Source: an uncultured Eubacteriales bacterium (GTDB lineage: Bacteria; Bacillota; Clostridia; Oscillospirales; Acutalibacteraceae). Taken from it: 34,755 bases of DNA. Each line of letters opens with the position of its first letter. Positions within the stretch are counted from its first letter, which is position 1. The notes below the pieces were generated by a model, which saw only the letters and a list, made by a program, of their open reading frames with translations, was not told the origin of the DNA and searched no databases. The stretch covers positions 1-34,755 of the forward strand of contig CAKSQS010000023.1 in the NCBI GenBank assembly GCA_934486705.1. The letters are read 5' to 3'. Positions 1 through 7,854 of this stretch are shown here, one piece after another. The translations under genes and the position numbers were made by a program.

Positions 1-19
1 TATGCAAATTTTTCTCCAT
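1..19 (-). CDS. Possible start of a CDS running off the left edge
   Basis: On the minus strand an ATG at position 19 is preceded by a GAGGTG-type ribosome binding site with about 6 nt spacing and opens a frame reading M-E-K-N-L-H before the window ends. Only six codons are visible, so no product can be named. It lies downstream of, and in the same direction as, the secreted dockerin protein at 100-3183, so it could be the next gene on that transcript. The ribosome binding site falls inside or next to the 3' arm of the hairpin at 28-60. Confidence 0.35.
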
Positions 20-27
20 AAAAGCAC

Positions 28-60
28 CTCACCTGTAAAGTTCAGAGCTTTACAGGTGAG
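28..60 (-). terminator. Perfect 13-bp hairpin: terminator or SD-sequestering structure
   Basis: CTCACCTGTAAAG (28-40) and CTTTACAGGTGAG (48-60) are perfect inverted repeats around a 7-nt loop. Read on the minus strand the hairpin follows the stop codon of the gene at 100-3183 by about 40 nt and is followed by GTGCTTTT, a weak U-tract. The 3' arm also contains AGGTGAG, which could be part of the ribosome binding site of the frame starting at 19, so it may act on translation instead. Confidence 0.5.
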
Positions 61-99
61 ATTATAGCATATATTTATCGGTATGTCAAGTATTTTTCT

Positions 100-3000
100 T
101 TACAGGCGCGAGAGTATTTTGCGCAGCTCTTTGCAGTCGGCCTTATCTATTTTACCGTCGCCGTTTATATCGGCATAGGGCGCATAGTATGCTTCCGTAC
201 CCTCAATAATAAGCTTCATCAGCCAGCTTTCGTCTTCGCTGTTAACCGCACCGTCGCCGTTTATATCGCCCTTAACGCTTGAATACACGCTGAAAAGCAA
301 TTGTTTAAGCCCCGCAACATCCGATGCGCCTACATAACCGTCGCCGTCATAATCGCAAAACGGGTCATACTCGTTCCTTGCGGCTGTCTTCTTTACCTTA
401 ATAAGGTCAAGAATATCAATACCGCCGCTGAGGTCGACATCTCCGTAAAATCCCGCCTTTATGCCGGAGTCTTCGGTGCTTTCGGCTTTCTTTGTAATAA
501 TTCCGTCTGCGTTTCTGAAAACCCATTCCGCAGTATCGGGATTATAAACAAGCATTGCAAATTCCGCGGCAAATGTATCTATAACCTTAATTTCCACGGT
601 GTCGTTCACATAGTGTTCGGAGTAGGTAACGTCAATATCGGTCTCGCCGAAATACTTTTCCAGAAGCTGCTCGGCTTCGGAAACCGACGCAATATAATAG
701 CGGTCATATTTATCAAATTTGATTTTATCCTGATAGTTCATTCCGGACAGAAAATTTATTTCTAAATTTATGGCAACCGAAAGCATTGCGTCTATTCTGT
801 CGGGCGTTACCTTTCCGCGGAACGCACTGCCCTCGTTTACGGCACTGAAGTACGTTTCACCCAAAAGATCCAAACTGTTATACATTTCAAACCAGCTTGA
901 GCCGTTTTCTATTGCATTGCTCATAATACCGAGATACACTATCCGCAAGCCTTTGCATGCACTGACGCCCGAAGGCCTGTCGGTTTCATTTGTCTGCCAC
1001 ATAAAAAGCACATGGCGAAGTATCTGTTTATCGGTTACAACATCCGCACTCAGATCATATTTATTCACACAATTCTTTATAAGCCCCATAACGCAATAGT
1101 CGGTGGATATTCCGTCTTCCACAAGGGTAATTATAAGCTCGTGATTTTCGCTTTCTCTCAGCTTTATTTCGGAATAGGGCACATCCTTCAGCTCAACCTC
1201 AAAGCTTGTTTCTTTGTTCATAAAGCTTGCGTTTAATCGGTATGTTCCCGCCTCGGTCCAACGGGTTTCGTTCCTTATCTCAAGGTCATATCCCGTTTCA
1301 TCTTTAATACTGCTTGAGCTGTACTCTTTAACCGAGCCGTCCTTATAGGTTACTGTAACGGTGTAGTCGGTAGAGTATATATCGTACATTCCGCTCTTTT
1401 CCAAATAAATCGTACCGTTCGGCTTTACCTCAAGCTTATCTATCGGATTTTCAACAGTCTCGATTTCAAAATCGGTGCTTATGCCGGACATTATCAAAGT
1501 TACCGTATGCTTTTCGCCGACTCCCCACTGATTTTCCGGGCTTTGGTCGTCGCGAATTTCCCAGCTTGTTATGCCAAACCCCGAAAGCTTTTTATACGCC
1601 TCTTCCCATTTGCATACTATCGGCTTTGCCGAATTTTTAAGCTTCACCGTTATTTCGGGGTAGGAGCGGTAAGTATTATACCTTAAGTATGTTTTCTCTC
1701 CGTCATACGCTTCACCGCAATCAATGTTTTCTATAAGCTTTCTTGTTGCCCTTGCCGAAATATACTCAATCGGGTTCTCGGCTATTTCAACCTCAAATGT
1801 GCATTTAAAGCTGCCGAAATGCAGCGTCGCCGTGTGGATGCCGCGCTCCCAGATATAATTCGGGCTTTGGTCGGTTTCAAAATACCATTCCAAGCCGTAT
1901 TTTTCCTCTGCAAACCAATAATCACCGTAGGTATATTCCTCGGTTTCCCCGTTTTTCAGGGTAATTATCATGGTCGGCAAAAAGCTGTACATTTCATATG
2001 CCTGATATTCCTCGCCCGTAGCTTCATCAATCATTTCTGTTGTATCACCCGCTATAGGCGACATTTCAGCCCTTGCGCTTATAGAGGCAATAGGATCTTC
2101 TACTATTTCTACCTGAAACTCACAACTGAGCTCCCCGAAATGAAATACCGCCGTGTGTGTGCCGATTCCCCATACATTATCAGGACCTTGATCGGAATCA
2201 AAGGAATAGCTCACACCCTTGTATTCCCTTGAAAAAGCCTGCTCCATTGCCCAATAGGTATAATTCATATAATCATCACTGTCTTTATACAGCGTTACCG
2301 TGGGAGTGGCAGCGGTAATATCGTAAGCTTCATATTCTATGCCGTTTTCGTCGGTGTATTTTACGGTATTATCCTCTAAAATTTTCCGAGTAGCCTTAGC
2401 GCTTATTGCTTTAACCGGCAATTCCCTTATATAAAACCACACCTCGCAATCCGCGCCCATATAGTCAAGCTTGAACGAGTAGCCGTTGCCTGCGGTCCAC
2501 GGATTATCGGCGGTCTGCAGCGGAATATCCTTTTCGGTTATATTCCAGCCGCTTTCCTGCTCAAATTCAAATCTGTCGTTATATAAAAATGTATCGGGTT
2601 CTCTTTCCTTATCCTTATAAGATACGGTGATTTCGGGGTTTAAAGCCGACAGTATATCCCACGTATTGTAGTTATAATACGAATTACCCGCATCGTCGGT
2701 TTCCCGGCTGCCGCACGTATTTTCAAATATAGTATTTCCGCCGTTCATATTTACGAAAATACCCTCAACCGGGTTTGCAATAACTTCAAGCTCAATAAAG
2801 CACGAAAGCGACGTTCTGTCAATTGCTATTTCCGCCCTGTACTTTCCGTCCTCTACTTGATAAACATTGCCGGATTTAAACATAATTCCGCTCTCGTTTT
2901 GGCAATCAAATAAATAATCCAACCCATGTCTATATTCCTTAGTTTCGCCGTTTTCAAATTCAACCGTTATTATCGGCTCGGCATACTGCAGTTCATACAC

Positions 3001-3183
3001 AAAGCACTCGTTTTCCTCGCCGAGGTTTTCAATATGCCCCTCTACCCCTTCAAGCAGAGGTTTACCCGCAACAGCCGAAATGCTTTTGGGCACAAGCTCT
3101 CCCGTGCTATCCGCTGCAGCCGCAAACGGCAAAGCCGTAAACAGCATAAGAATTGAAATAATTACCGACAGTATTTTTTTCAT
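100..3183 (-). CDS. Secreted Ig-like repeat protein with tandem dockerin modules
   Basis: This is a 1027-residue exported protein. Residues 1-23 form a typical signal peptide (MKK start, hydrophobic core, AAAA cleavage region). Most of the body is made of tandem bacterial Ig-like units of roughly 100 residues. Each ends with a phrase like ENPIEYISARATRK and contains an 'I/V-T-V-x-Y/L-K-D/N-G' strand and a 'W-x-x-G-x-H-T-A' strand. The C-terminus carries two dockerin-type units (about 914-971 and 972-1027) with Ca-binding loops such as D-x-D-G-D-G and D-I-N-G-D-G, so there are four EF-hand-like loops. No catalytic domain is recognised. The start ATG at 3183 has a GAGGTGG site and a strong promoter behind it. 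I infer a cell-surface or cohesin-bound adhesion/structural protein; its ligand is unknown. Confidence 0.85.
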   Translation of the reverse strand: MKKILSVIISILMLFTALPFAAAADSTGELVPKSISAVAGKPLLEGVEGHIENLGEENECFVYELQYAEPIITVEFENGETKEYRHGLDYLFDCQNESGIMFKSGNVYQVEDGKYRAEIAIDRTSLSCFIELEVIANPVEGIFVNMNGGNTIFENTCGSRETDDAGNSYYNYNTWDILSALNPEITVSYKDKEREPDTFLYNDRFEFEQESGWNITEKDIPLQTADNPWTAGNGYSFKLDYMGADCEVWFYIRELPVKAISAKATRKILEDNTVKYTDENGIEYEAYDITAATPTVTLYKDSDDYMNYTYWAMEQAFSREYKGVSYSFDSDQGPDNVWGIGTHTAVFHFGELSCEFQVEIVEDPIASISARAEMSPIAGDTTEMIDEATGEEYQAYEMYSFLPTMIITLKNGETEEYTYGDYWFAEEKYGLEWYFETDQSPNYIWERGIHTATLHFGSFKCTFEVEIAENPIEYISARATRKLIENIDCGEAYDGEKTYLRYNTYRSYPEITVKLKNSAKPIVCKWEEAYKKLSGFGITSWEIRDDQSPENQWGVGEKHTVTLIMSGISTDFEIETVENPIDKLEVKPNGTIYLEKSGMYDIYSTDYTVTVTYKDGSVKEYSSSSIKDETGYDLEIRNETRWTEAGTYRLNASFMNKETSFEVELKDVPYSEIKLRESENHELIITLVEDGISTDYCVMGLIKNCVNKYDLSADVVTDKQILRHVLFMWQTNETDRPSGVSACKGLRIVYLGIMSNAIENGSSWFEMYNSLDLLGETYFSAVNEGSAFRGKVTPDRIDAMLSVAINLEINFLSGMNYQDKIKFDKYDRYYIASVSEAEQLLEKYFGETDIDVTYSEHYVNDTVEIKVIDTFAAEFAMLVYNPDTAEWVFRNADGIITKKAESTEDSGIKAGFYGDVDLSGGIDILDLIKVKKTAARNEYDPFCDYDGDGYVGASDVAGLKQLLFSVYSSVKGDINGDGAVNSEDESWLMKLIIEGTEAYYAPYADINGDGKIDKADCKELRKILSRL

Positions 3184-3209
3184 TTATTCCACCTCACCCT
3201 TTCGGTTTC

Positions 3210-3238
3210 ATATTACAGTATTTTCCTTAAAATGTCAA
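3210..3238 (-). promoter_or_regulatory. Sigma-A type promoter of the 100-3183 gene
   Basis: On the minus strand TTGACA (3233-3238) is followed after 17 nt by TAATAT (3210-3215), about 25 nt upstream of the start codon. This is a near-consensus housekeeping promoter. Confidence 0.75.
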
Positions 3239-3276
3239 TAAAATTGTAATGTTCGGTGAAATAAATATACTTAATT

Positions 3277-5889
3277 TTACTCGCTGCGCAGCGCGGTAAC
3301 GGGGTCTTTCTTCGCCGCCACCTTTGAGGGGAACAAGCCTGCTATAAGGGTTAATAGCATACTTATAACAACAAGCGCAACCCCGCCCGCAAACGGCAGC
3401 ACGGCAAGCCCCGAAATATCGGTTATGGCGGCGATTATCGCGTTTATGGGAATAAGCAGCAGTAAGGTCACCCCAATGCCTATTGCCCCTGCGGCAAAGC
3501 CCACTATGATCGTTTCGGCGTTGAACACGCGCGAAACATCCTTTTTCGAGGCGCCCATGGCGCGCAGCACGCCTATTTCCTTTGTGCGCTCCAAAACCGA
3601 AATATAGGTTATAATGCCTATCATAATAGATGAAACTATAAGCGAAATGCTTACAAACGCAATTAAAATATAGCTTATTGCGTTTATAATTGTGGTAACG
3701 GATGAAAGCATAAGCCCTATATAATCTGTGTAGGTTATTTTTTCGGCGTCGCCCACGCCCTTGTTGTACTCGGTTATAAGGTCGGAAATTTTCTCCTTAG
3801 CCTCAAAATCCTTGGGGTAGATATTTATAACCGAAGGCTCGCTTAAATCGGATACACCCATAAGCTTTAGATTGCCGTCATATGTGGCGTTATTGCTTTT
3901 TTCCTTTATAGCCGTTTTGAATTGCTCGGTTATCTGCTCCTTGGTCTGCCCTGCGGCGGTCATTTGGTTTATATACGCGTTATATTCCGCCTGCTCCTTT
4001 TCGGGCAGGGTGGCTATATATGCCGTCAGTTGCTCGTAGGTCATATTATCCGCGTCGGTCTCAAAAGGTCTGCCCGTGAAAACGTCCTTTTCGGGCTCGG
4101 CTTTTTGCGCCTTTACTATATCGCTGTCGTTCACCTTGTTTATAAGGTGCTCCATAAGCGATTCGGGGTAGCCCACAAAGCCGCTCGTTTGGTTTGCAAC
4201 CGACGAATCGGCGGGTCTTATTATTCCCACCACGGTTATATCCTCGGCAGCCGAGTTAAGCTTTGAAGAAACGTAAAGCGAATCCTCGGTTTTATCGCTC
4301 CATGTGCCGTCGGCGTTCTTTTCAAAATAATCGGTATTGCAAAGCAGCTTGAATTTAAGCCCCAAAATATCGTCGTATGTGTAGCTTACTTCTGCGGTAG
4401 GCTCTATTTTTTCGCCCGCCTGCGCCTTTTTCATCATTTCTTCAAGCTCTGCCGAATCCTTAAGCCCCAAAGAATAGAGTGCGTAGTCGCTTATCTGATT
4501 GTTTTTATCCACCGCAAGCACAATTTCGTTGTATTTCTCAGGCATACGCCCCGCAATAACCGCGTACTGCTTTTTCAAAAATTCCTTGTTTTCAAAAAGG
4601 CGCGTCCATACCTCGGTATTGGAAAATGAGGAGGACAATTGCATATTTCCGCTGCCGCTGCTCTGACCTTCGGGGAATACGGTTGAAAACACGGTATTCG
4701 GGTTTACGCGTTTTCCCTTTTCATCGTATATATTCATAACCGTTGAATATTTGTATTCGATCTCGCTTGTATTATCCGAAAAATCGGCGGTCTTTTCAAT
4801 ATGCTTCTTTAATTCCGAAAGATTATTCGCCGAAATGCCGTTCACCATGGTAGACATCATTTCGGTCATAATGTTGTTGCTGTAAATTTTGCCGTCCTCT
4901 CGGTCGCCGCTCGGCTCGTTTTTCCCCATAAGGTCGCTTACCAATTGGCTTACGTCCATTCCCGCCTGCTCAATCGTTATGGGGTAGCTTGAAAGCGTTT
5001 CTTCTTCTACCCGCGCGATATACGCGTTCACGCCGTTTGAAAGCGATAAAATAAGCGCTATTCCTATAATACCGATAGACCCTGCAAAGGCGGTTAAAAA
5101 GGTTCTTGCCTTTTTGGTCATAAGGTTGTTAAGCGATAGGGAGAGCGCCGTTAAAAACGACATTGAGGGGCGCTTGCCGCCTTTCTCCGCTGTTTTTTCC
5201 TCCTCGTCACCCGAGTAGGGAATGGTATCGTCCGTAATATTGCCGTCAAGCAGCCTTATAATACGCGTGGAGTACCGCTCTGCAAGCTCGGGGTTGTGGG
5301 TCACCATTATTACAAGCCTATCCTTAGAGATCTCCTTTAAAAGCTCCATTATCTGAACGGATGTCTCGCTATCCAGCGCGCCGGTAGGCTCATCGGCAAG
5401 CAGTATTTCGGGGTCGTTTACAAGTGCGCGGGCAATGGCTACGCGCTGCATCTGCCCGCCCGACATTTCATTCGGCTTTTTATTAAGCTGGTCGGCAAGC
5501 CCCACCTTTTCAAGCGCCTCTGCCGCTCTGCGGCGGCGCTCTGTGCGCGGAACGCCCGTAAGCGTTAACGCAAGCTCCACGTTTGAAAGCACCGATTGGT
5601 GCGGAATAAGGTTGTAGCTTTGAAAAATAAAGCCTACCGAGTGGTTGCGGTAGTTATCCCAGTCTCTATCGCGAAAATCGCTTGTAGCCCTGCCGCCTAT
5701 ATAAAGCTCACCGCTTGTGTATCTGTCAAGCCCGCCTATAATATTAAGCAATGTGGTCTTTCCGCAGCCCGACTGCCCGAGTATTGATACAAATTCGCTT
5801 TTCCGAAATTCAACGCTTACGCCTTTAAGCGCGTGCACCGTGGCATCCCCGGTTATATAATCCTTTTTAATGTTTTCCAATTTAAGCAT
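3277..5889 (-). CDS. MacB-like ABC transporter, fused ATPase and FtsX-type permease
   Basis: A single 870-residue polypeptide joins an N-terminal ABC ATPase to a MacB/FtsX-type permease. The ATPase (about residues 1-220) has a Walker A GQSGCGKTT, signature MSGGQMQRVAIARAL, Walker B LLADEPTGALDS and H-loop VMVTHN. The membrane part has one TM segment near residue 270, a large extracytoplasmic domain of about 450 residues, and three C-terminal TM segments with the FtsX phrase ERTKEIGVLRAMGASKKDV. This architecture, common in Clostridia, serves mechanotransmission or export of peptides/antibiotics rather than import. I place the start at ATG 5889 (GGAGGG, 6 nt spacing); an upstream in-frame codon at 5907 lacks a site. 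A -10 TATAAT lies at 5922-5927. The substrate is unknown and no partner genes are adjacent. Confidence 0.9.
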   Translation of the reverse strand: MLKLENIKKDYITGDATVHALKGVSVEFRKSEFVSILGQSGCGKTTLLNIIGGLDRYTSGELYIGGRATSDFRDRDWDNYRNHSVGFIFQSYNLIPHQSVLSNVELALTLTGVPRTERRRRAAEALEKVGLADQLNKKPNEMSGGQMQRVAIARALVNDPEILLADEPTGALDSETSVQIMELLKEISKDRLVIMVTHNPELAERYSTRIIRLLDGNITDDTIPYSGDEEEKTAEKGGKRPSMSFLTALSLSLNNLMTKKARTFLTAFAGSIGIIGIALILSLSNGVNAYIARVEEETLSSYPITIEQAGMDVSQLVSDLMGKNEPSGDREDGKIYSNNIMTEMMSTMVNGISANNLSELKKHIEKTADFSDNTSEIEYKYSTVMNIYDEKGKRVNPNTVFSTVFPEGQSSGSGNMQLSSSFSNTEVWTRLFENKEFLKKQYAVIAGRMPEKYNEIVLAVDKNNQISDYALYSLGLKDSAELEEMMKKAQAGEKIEPTAEVSYTYDDILGLKFKLLCNTDYFEKNADGTWSDKTEDSLYVSSKLNSAAEDITVVGIIRPADSSVANQTSGFVGYPESLMEHLINKVNDSDIVKAQKAEPEKDVFTGRPFETDADNMTYEQLTAYIATLPEKEQAEYNAYINQMTAAGQTKEQITEQFKTAIKEKSNNATYDGNLKLMGVSDLSEPSVINIYPKDFEAKEKISDLITEYNKGVGDAEKITYTDYIGLMLSSVTTIINAISYILIAFVSISLIVSSIMIGIITYISVLERTKEIGVLRAMGASKKDVSRVFNAETIIVGFAAGAIGIGVTLLLLIPINAIIAAITDISGLAVLPFAGGVALVVISMLLTLIAGLFPSKVAAKKDPVTALRSE

Positions 5890-5921
5890 CGGTTTCCCTC
5901 CAAACATCGGAAATAAAAGCT

Positions 5922-5927
5922 ATTATA
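5922..5927 (-). promoter_or_regulatory. -10 box upstream of the MacB-like transporter
   Basis: A consensus TATAAT on the minus strand lies 32 nt upstream of the ATG at 5889. No good -35 is visible at 17 nt, so a promoter is likely but its upstream half is weak or activator-dependent. Confidence 0.4.
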
Positions 5928-5987
5928 CTACCGATTTATAAATACATTATTAACATTCGGAAAAAATATAATCAACACTTTCTTTGT

Positions 5988-6899
5988 CTATATAATACCG
6001 CTTACAAATACAGTGGATAAAATGCCTATCGCAATTCCCGCCCACTGCTTGGCGGTTAGCCTTTCTTTGAAACCGAAAACTGCGTAAAGCATTGTGAGCA
6101 TCATAGGGCAAAGGTTTATTGTGGGGAAAAACACCACCGAGGCAAGCCTGCCCGATAAAAACAGGTTTATTGTGTGCGGAAAGGCAAAGCAAAGCCCCGA
6201 AACCGCAGGAAAAAGCAAAACGGCGGGGGTTAATTTATTAAGGCTCTCGCCTTTTCTTTTCATCCGCCCGCGTTCGATAATCAGCTTAATACCGGACAGT
6301 AAAAAGGACGCAAAAAAGCAGGTGAGCAGCAAAGCGGGCATTTCCGCCCTGTGCGCGGCGTTATTTTGGTGTATTTTCTGCACAACGCCCACTGCACCCG
6401 AAAACACAAACGCCACCGCGCAGAAAAGCAGCCATTTAAAATTGACCGCGCGTTTTTCTCCCCCGTCCTTTCCGGGAGAGAGAATAATGCATATTATCAT
6501 AAGCCCTATGCCCGCAAATTGCGAAAGGGTCACCTTTTCTCCGAACAGCACAGGCCCGCTCATACTGGGTATTATTGCCGAAAGCGCCACTATAACGGAC
6601 GTATAGGCAAACGAGCCGCAAGCCTGAGCCTGCAGCAGCCCCTCAAGGCTTAAAATATTGGCGACGGCAAGCGCCGCGCCGAGCAGCACGGAAAATACGC
6701 TGAAGCTGAACTCTGTTCCCGAAAAGAGATATATCAACAGTATAGACAAAAAACAAAATATGTTCTGATAAAAATTAAACCGCCATAAATACACGCCTGT
6801 CATCGGGTAGCTTTTGGAATATATTCCACGCAGAATACTGATAAGTGCACTCGCGATTACGGATAAAACGATAAGTAACGGTATAGGTAAAGAAAACAT
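5988..6899 (-). CDS. DMT/EamA-family ten-TM permease
   Basis: The 303-residue protein is almost entirely hydrophobic and can be read as two homologous halves of about five TM segments, the usual length and layout of the drug/metabolite transporter superfamily. Characteristic phrases are the 'LSEGLLQAQACGSFAYTSVIVALS' region (read here as the end of TM3/TM4), 'GEKVTLSQFAGIGLMI' and its second-half counterpart 'KERLTAKQWAGIAIGI'. I chose ATG 6899 (GAGGTG, 5 nt spacing) over a GTG two codons earlier. It is divergent from the AraC-type regulator at 7021, which probably controls it. DMT members move amino acids, sugars, nucleosides or drugs; the substrate cannot be read from sequence. Confidence 0.8.
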   Translation of the reverse strand: MFSLPIPLLIVLSVIASALISILRGIYSKSYPMTGVYLWRFNFYQNIFCFLSILLIYLFSGTEFSFSVFSVLLGAALAVANILSLEGLLQAQACGSFAYTSVIVALSAIIPSMSGPVLFGEKVTLSQFAGIGLMIICIILSPGKDGGEKRAVNFKWLLFCAVAFVFSGAVGVVQKIHQNNAAHRAEMPALLLTCFFASFLLSGIKLIIERGRMKRKGESLNKLTPAVLLFPAVSGLCFAFPHTINLFLSGRLASVVFFPTINLCPMMLTMLYAVFGFKERLTAKQWAGIAIGILSTVFVSGII

Positions 6900-6943
6900 A
6901 AACACACCTCATAAAAAAATTTTACTTTACTTTTTCGGCACAA

Positions 6944-6953
6944 TGTGGTATAC
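6944..6953. promoter_or_regulatory. Candidate operator palindrome between the DMT permease and AraC regulator
   Basis: The perfect 10-bp palindrome TGGTATACCA lies in the 121-bp divergent intergenic region. AraC proteins usually bind direct repeats, so the palindrome may belong to another factor. Support is positional only. Confidence 0.3.
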
Positions 6954-7020
6954 CATAAACAAAAATAAAATACTATGAGATTTTACCCTAAAAATATGAT
7001 ATTCGTGTCAAGGTGAGACT

Positions 7021-7854
7021 ATGGAAATACATTATCTTAAAAAAATACTGCCGAACGGCGGTTTATACGCGGTAACCGAATACAGCAGACACGATATTAT
7101 CGGCGCTTTGCACCCGACCGACGACGCGCATATTCACGATTATTGCGAAATTTATTTTAATGTAAGCGGCAATGTTTCGTTTGCGGTGGAAAATAAGGTC
7201 TACCCCGTCAACACGGGGGACATTATAATTTCCAAGCCGAACGAGATACACTATTGCATTTATCATTCCGACCAGATACATACCTGCTATTGCTTTTGGG
7301 TAAAGGCGTCGGCGGAGTATTCCTACCTGCTTTCGCCCTTTTTACAGCGCGCGGCGGGCGAGAAAAACCGCATAACCCTAAGCCGCAGCGATAAAGATAA
7401 ATTACGCTCGCTTTTTGATAATATGCTTGCCTGTCAGGAGCAAAAGCCTACGTCGGCGGAAAATTTGGCGGCAGCGGCGGGCGTGCTTGATATAATAGAA
7501 AAAAACAGGGACAGAACCGAGCCGTCGGTCGGTATATCGGCGCGCTTAGGCGAAATTTTGGAATATGCGGACAATAATTTCGGCGGCGAATGCTCGGTTA
7601 ATATGCTTTGCGAAAAATTTTTTATAAGCCGCAGCTCGCTTCACAGGGCTTTCAGGGAAGAGCTTGATATAACCCCCTCGAAATACATAGAAAACCGCCG
7701 CCTTGCAAACGCAAAAAAGCTGCTTGAACGCGGAGAAAGCGTTCAGGCAGCCGCGGAAAAAAGCGGGTTTCCCGATTATTCGCATTTTATTTCGCTTTTC
7801 AAAAAACGGTTCGGTACAACGCCGAAAAAATACCAACGCGTATCGTTACGTTAA
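7021..7854 (+). CDS. AraC-family transcriptional regulator
   Basis: A 277-residue regulator with a cupin-like ligand domain (about residues 20-110, histidines and glutamates around HIHDYCEIYFNVSG and the KPNEIHYC turn) and a C-terminal double HTH of the AraC/XylS type (about 180-275). The second HTH holds the family phrase S-G-F-P-D-Y-S-H-F-I-S-L-F-K-K-R-F-G-T-T-P. The start ATG 7021 has an AAGGTGAG site. It faces away from the DMT permease, so control of that transporter is the simplest reading. Its stop codon overlaps, tail to tail, the stop of the ABC exporter on the other strand. The inducer is unknown; most AraC members with an N-terminal cupin respond to sugars or small metabolites. Confidence 0.9.
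   Translation: MEIHYLKKILPNGGLYAVTEYSRHDIIGALHPTDDAHIHDYCEIYFNVSGNVSFAVENKVYPVNTGDIIISKPNEIHYCIYHSDQIHTCYCFWVKASAEYSYLLSPFLQRAAGEKNRITLSRSDKDKLRSLFDNMLACQEQKPTSAENLAAAAGVLDIIEKNRDRTEPSVGISARLGEILEYADNNFGGECSVNMLCEKFFISRSSLHRAFREELDITPSKYIENRRLANAKKLLERGESVQAAAEKSGFPDYSHFISLFKKRFGTTPKKYQRVSLR

Noticed and set aside
6094..6606. Long frames antisense to known genes (for example opposite the DMT permease, the ABC proteins and the ferredoxin-like gene)
   Set aside because: They lie opposite strongly supported genes, have no ribosome binding sites or domains, and reflect codon bias of the true strand.
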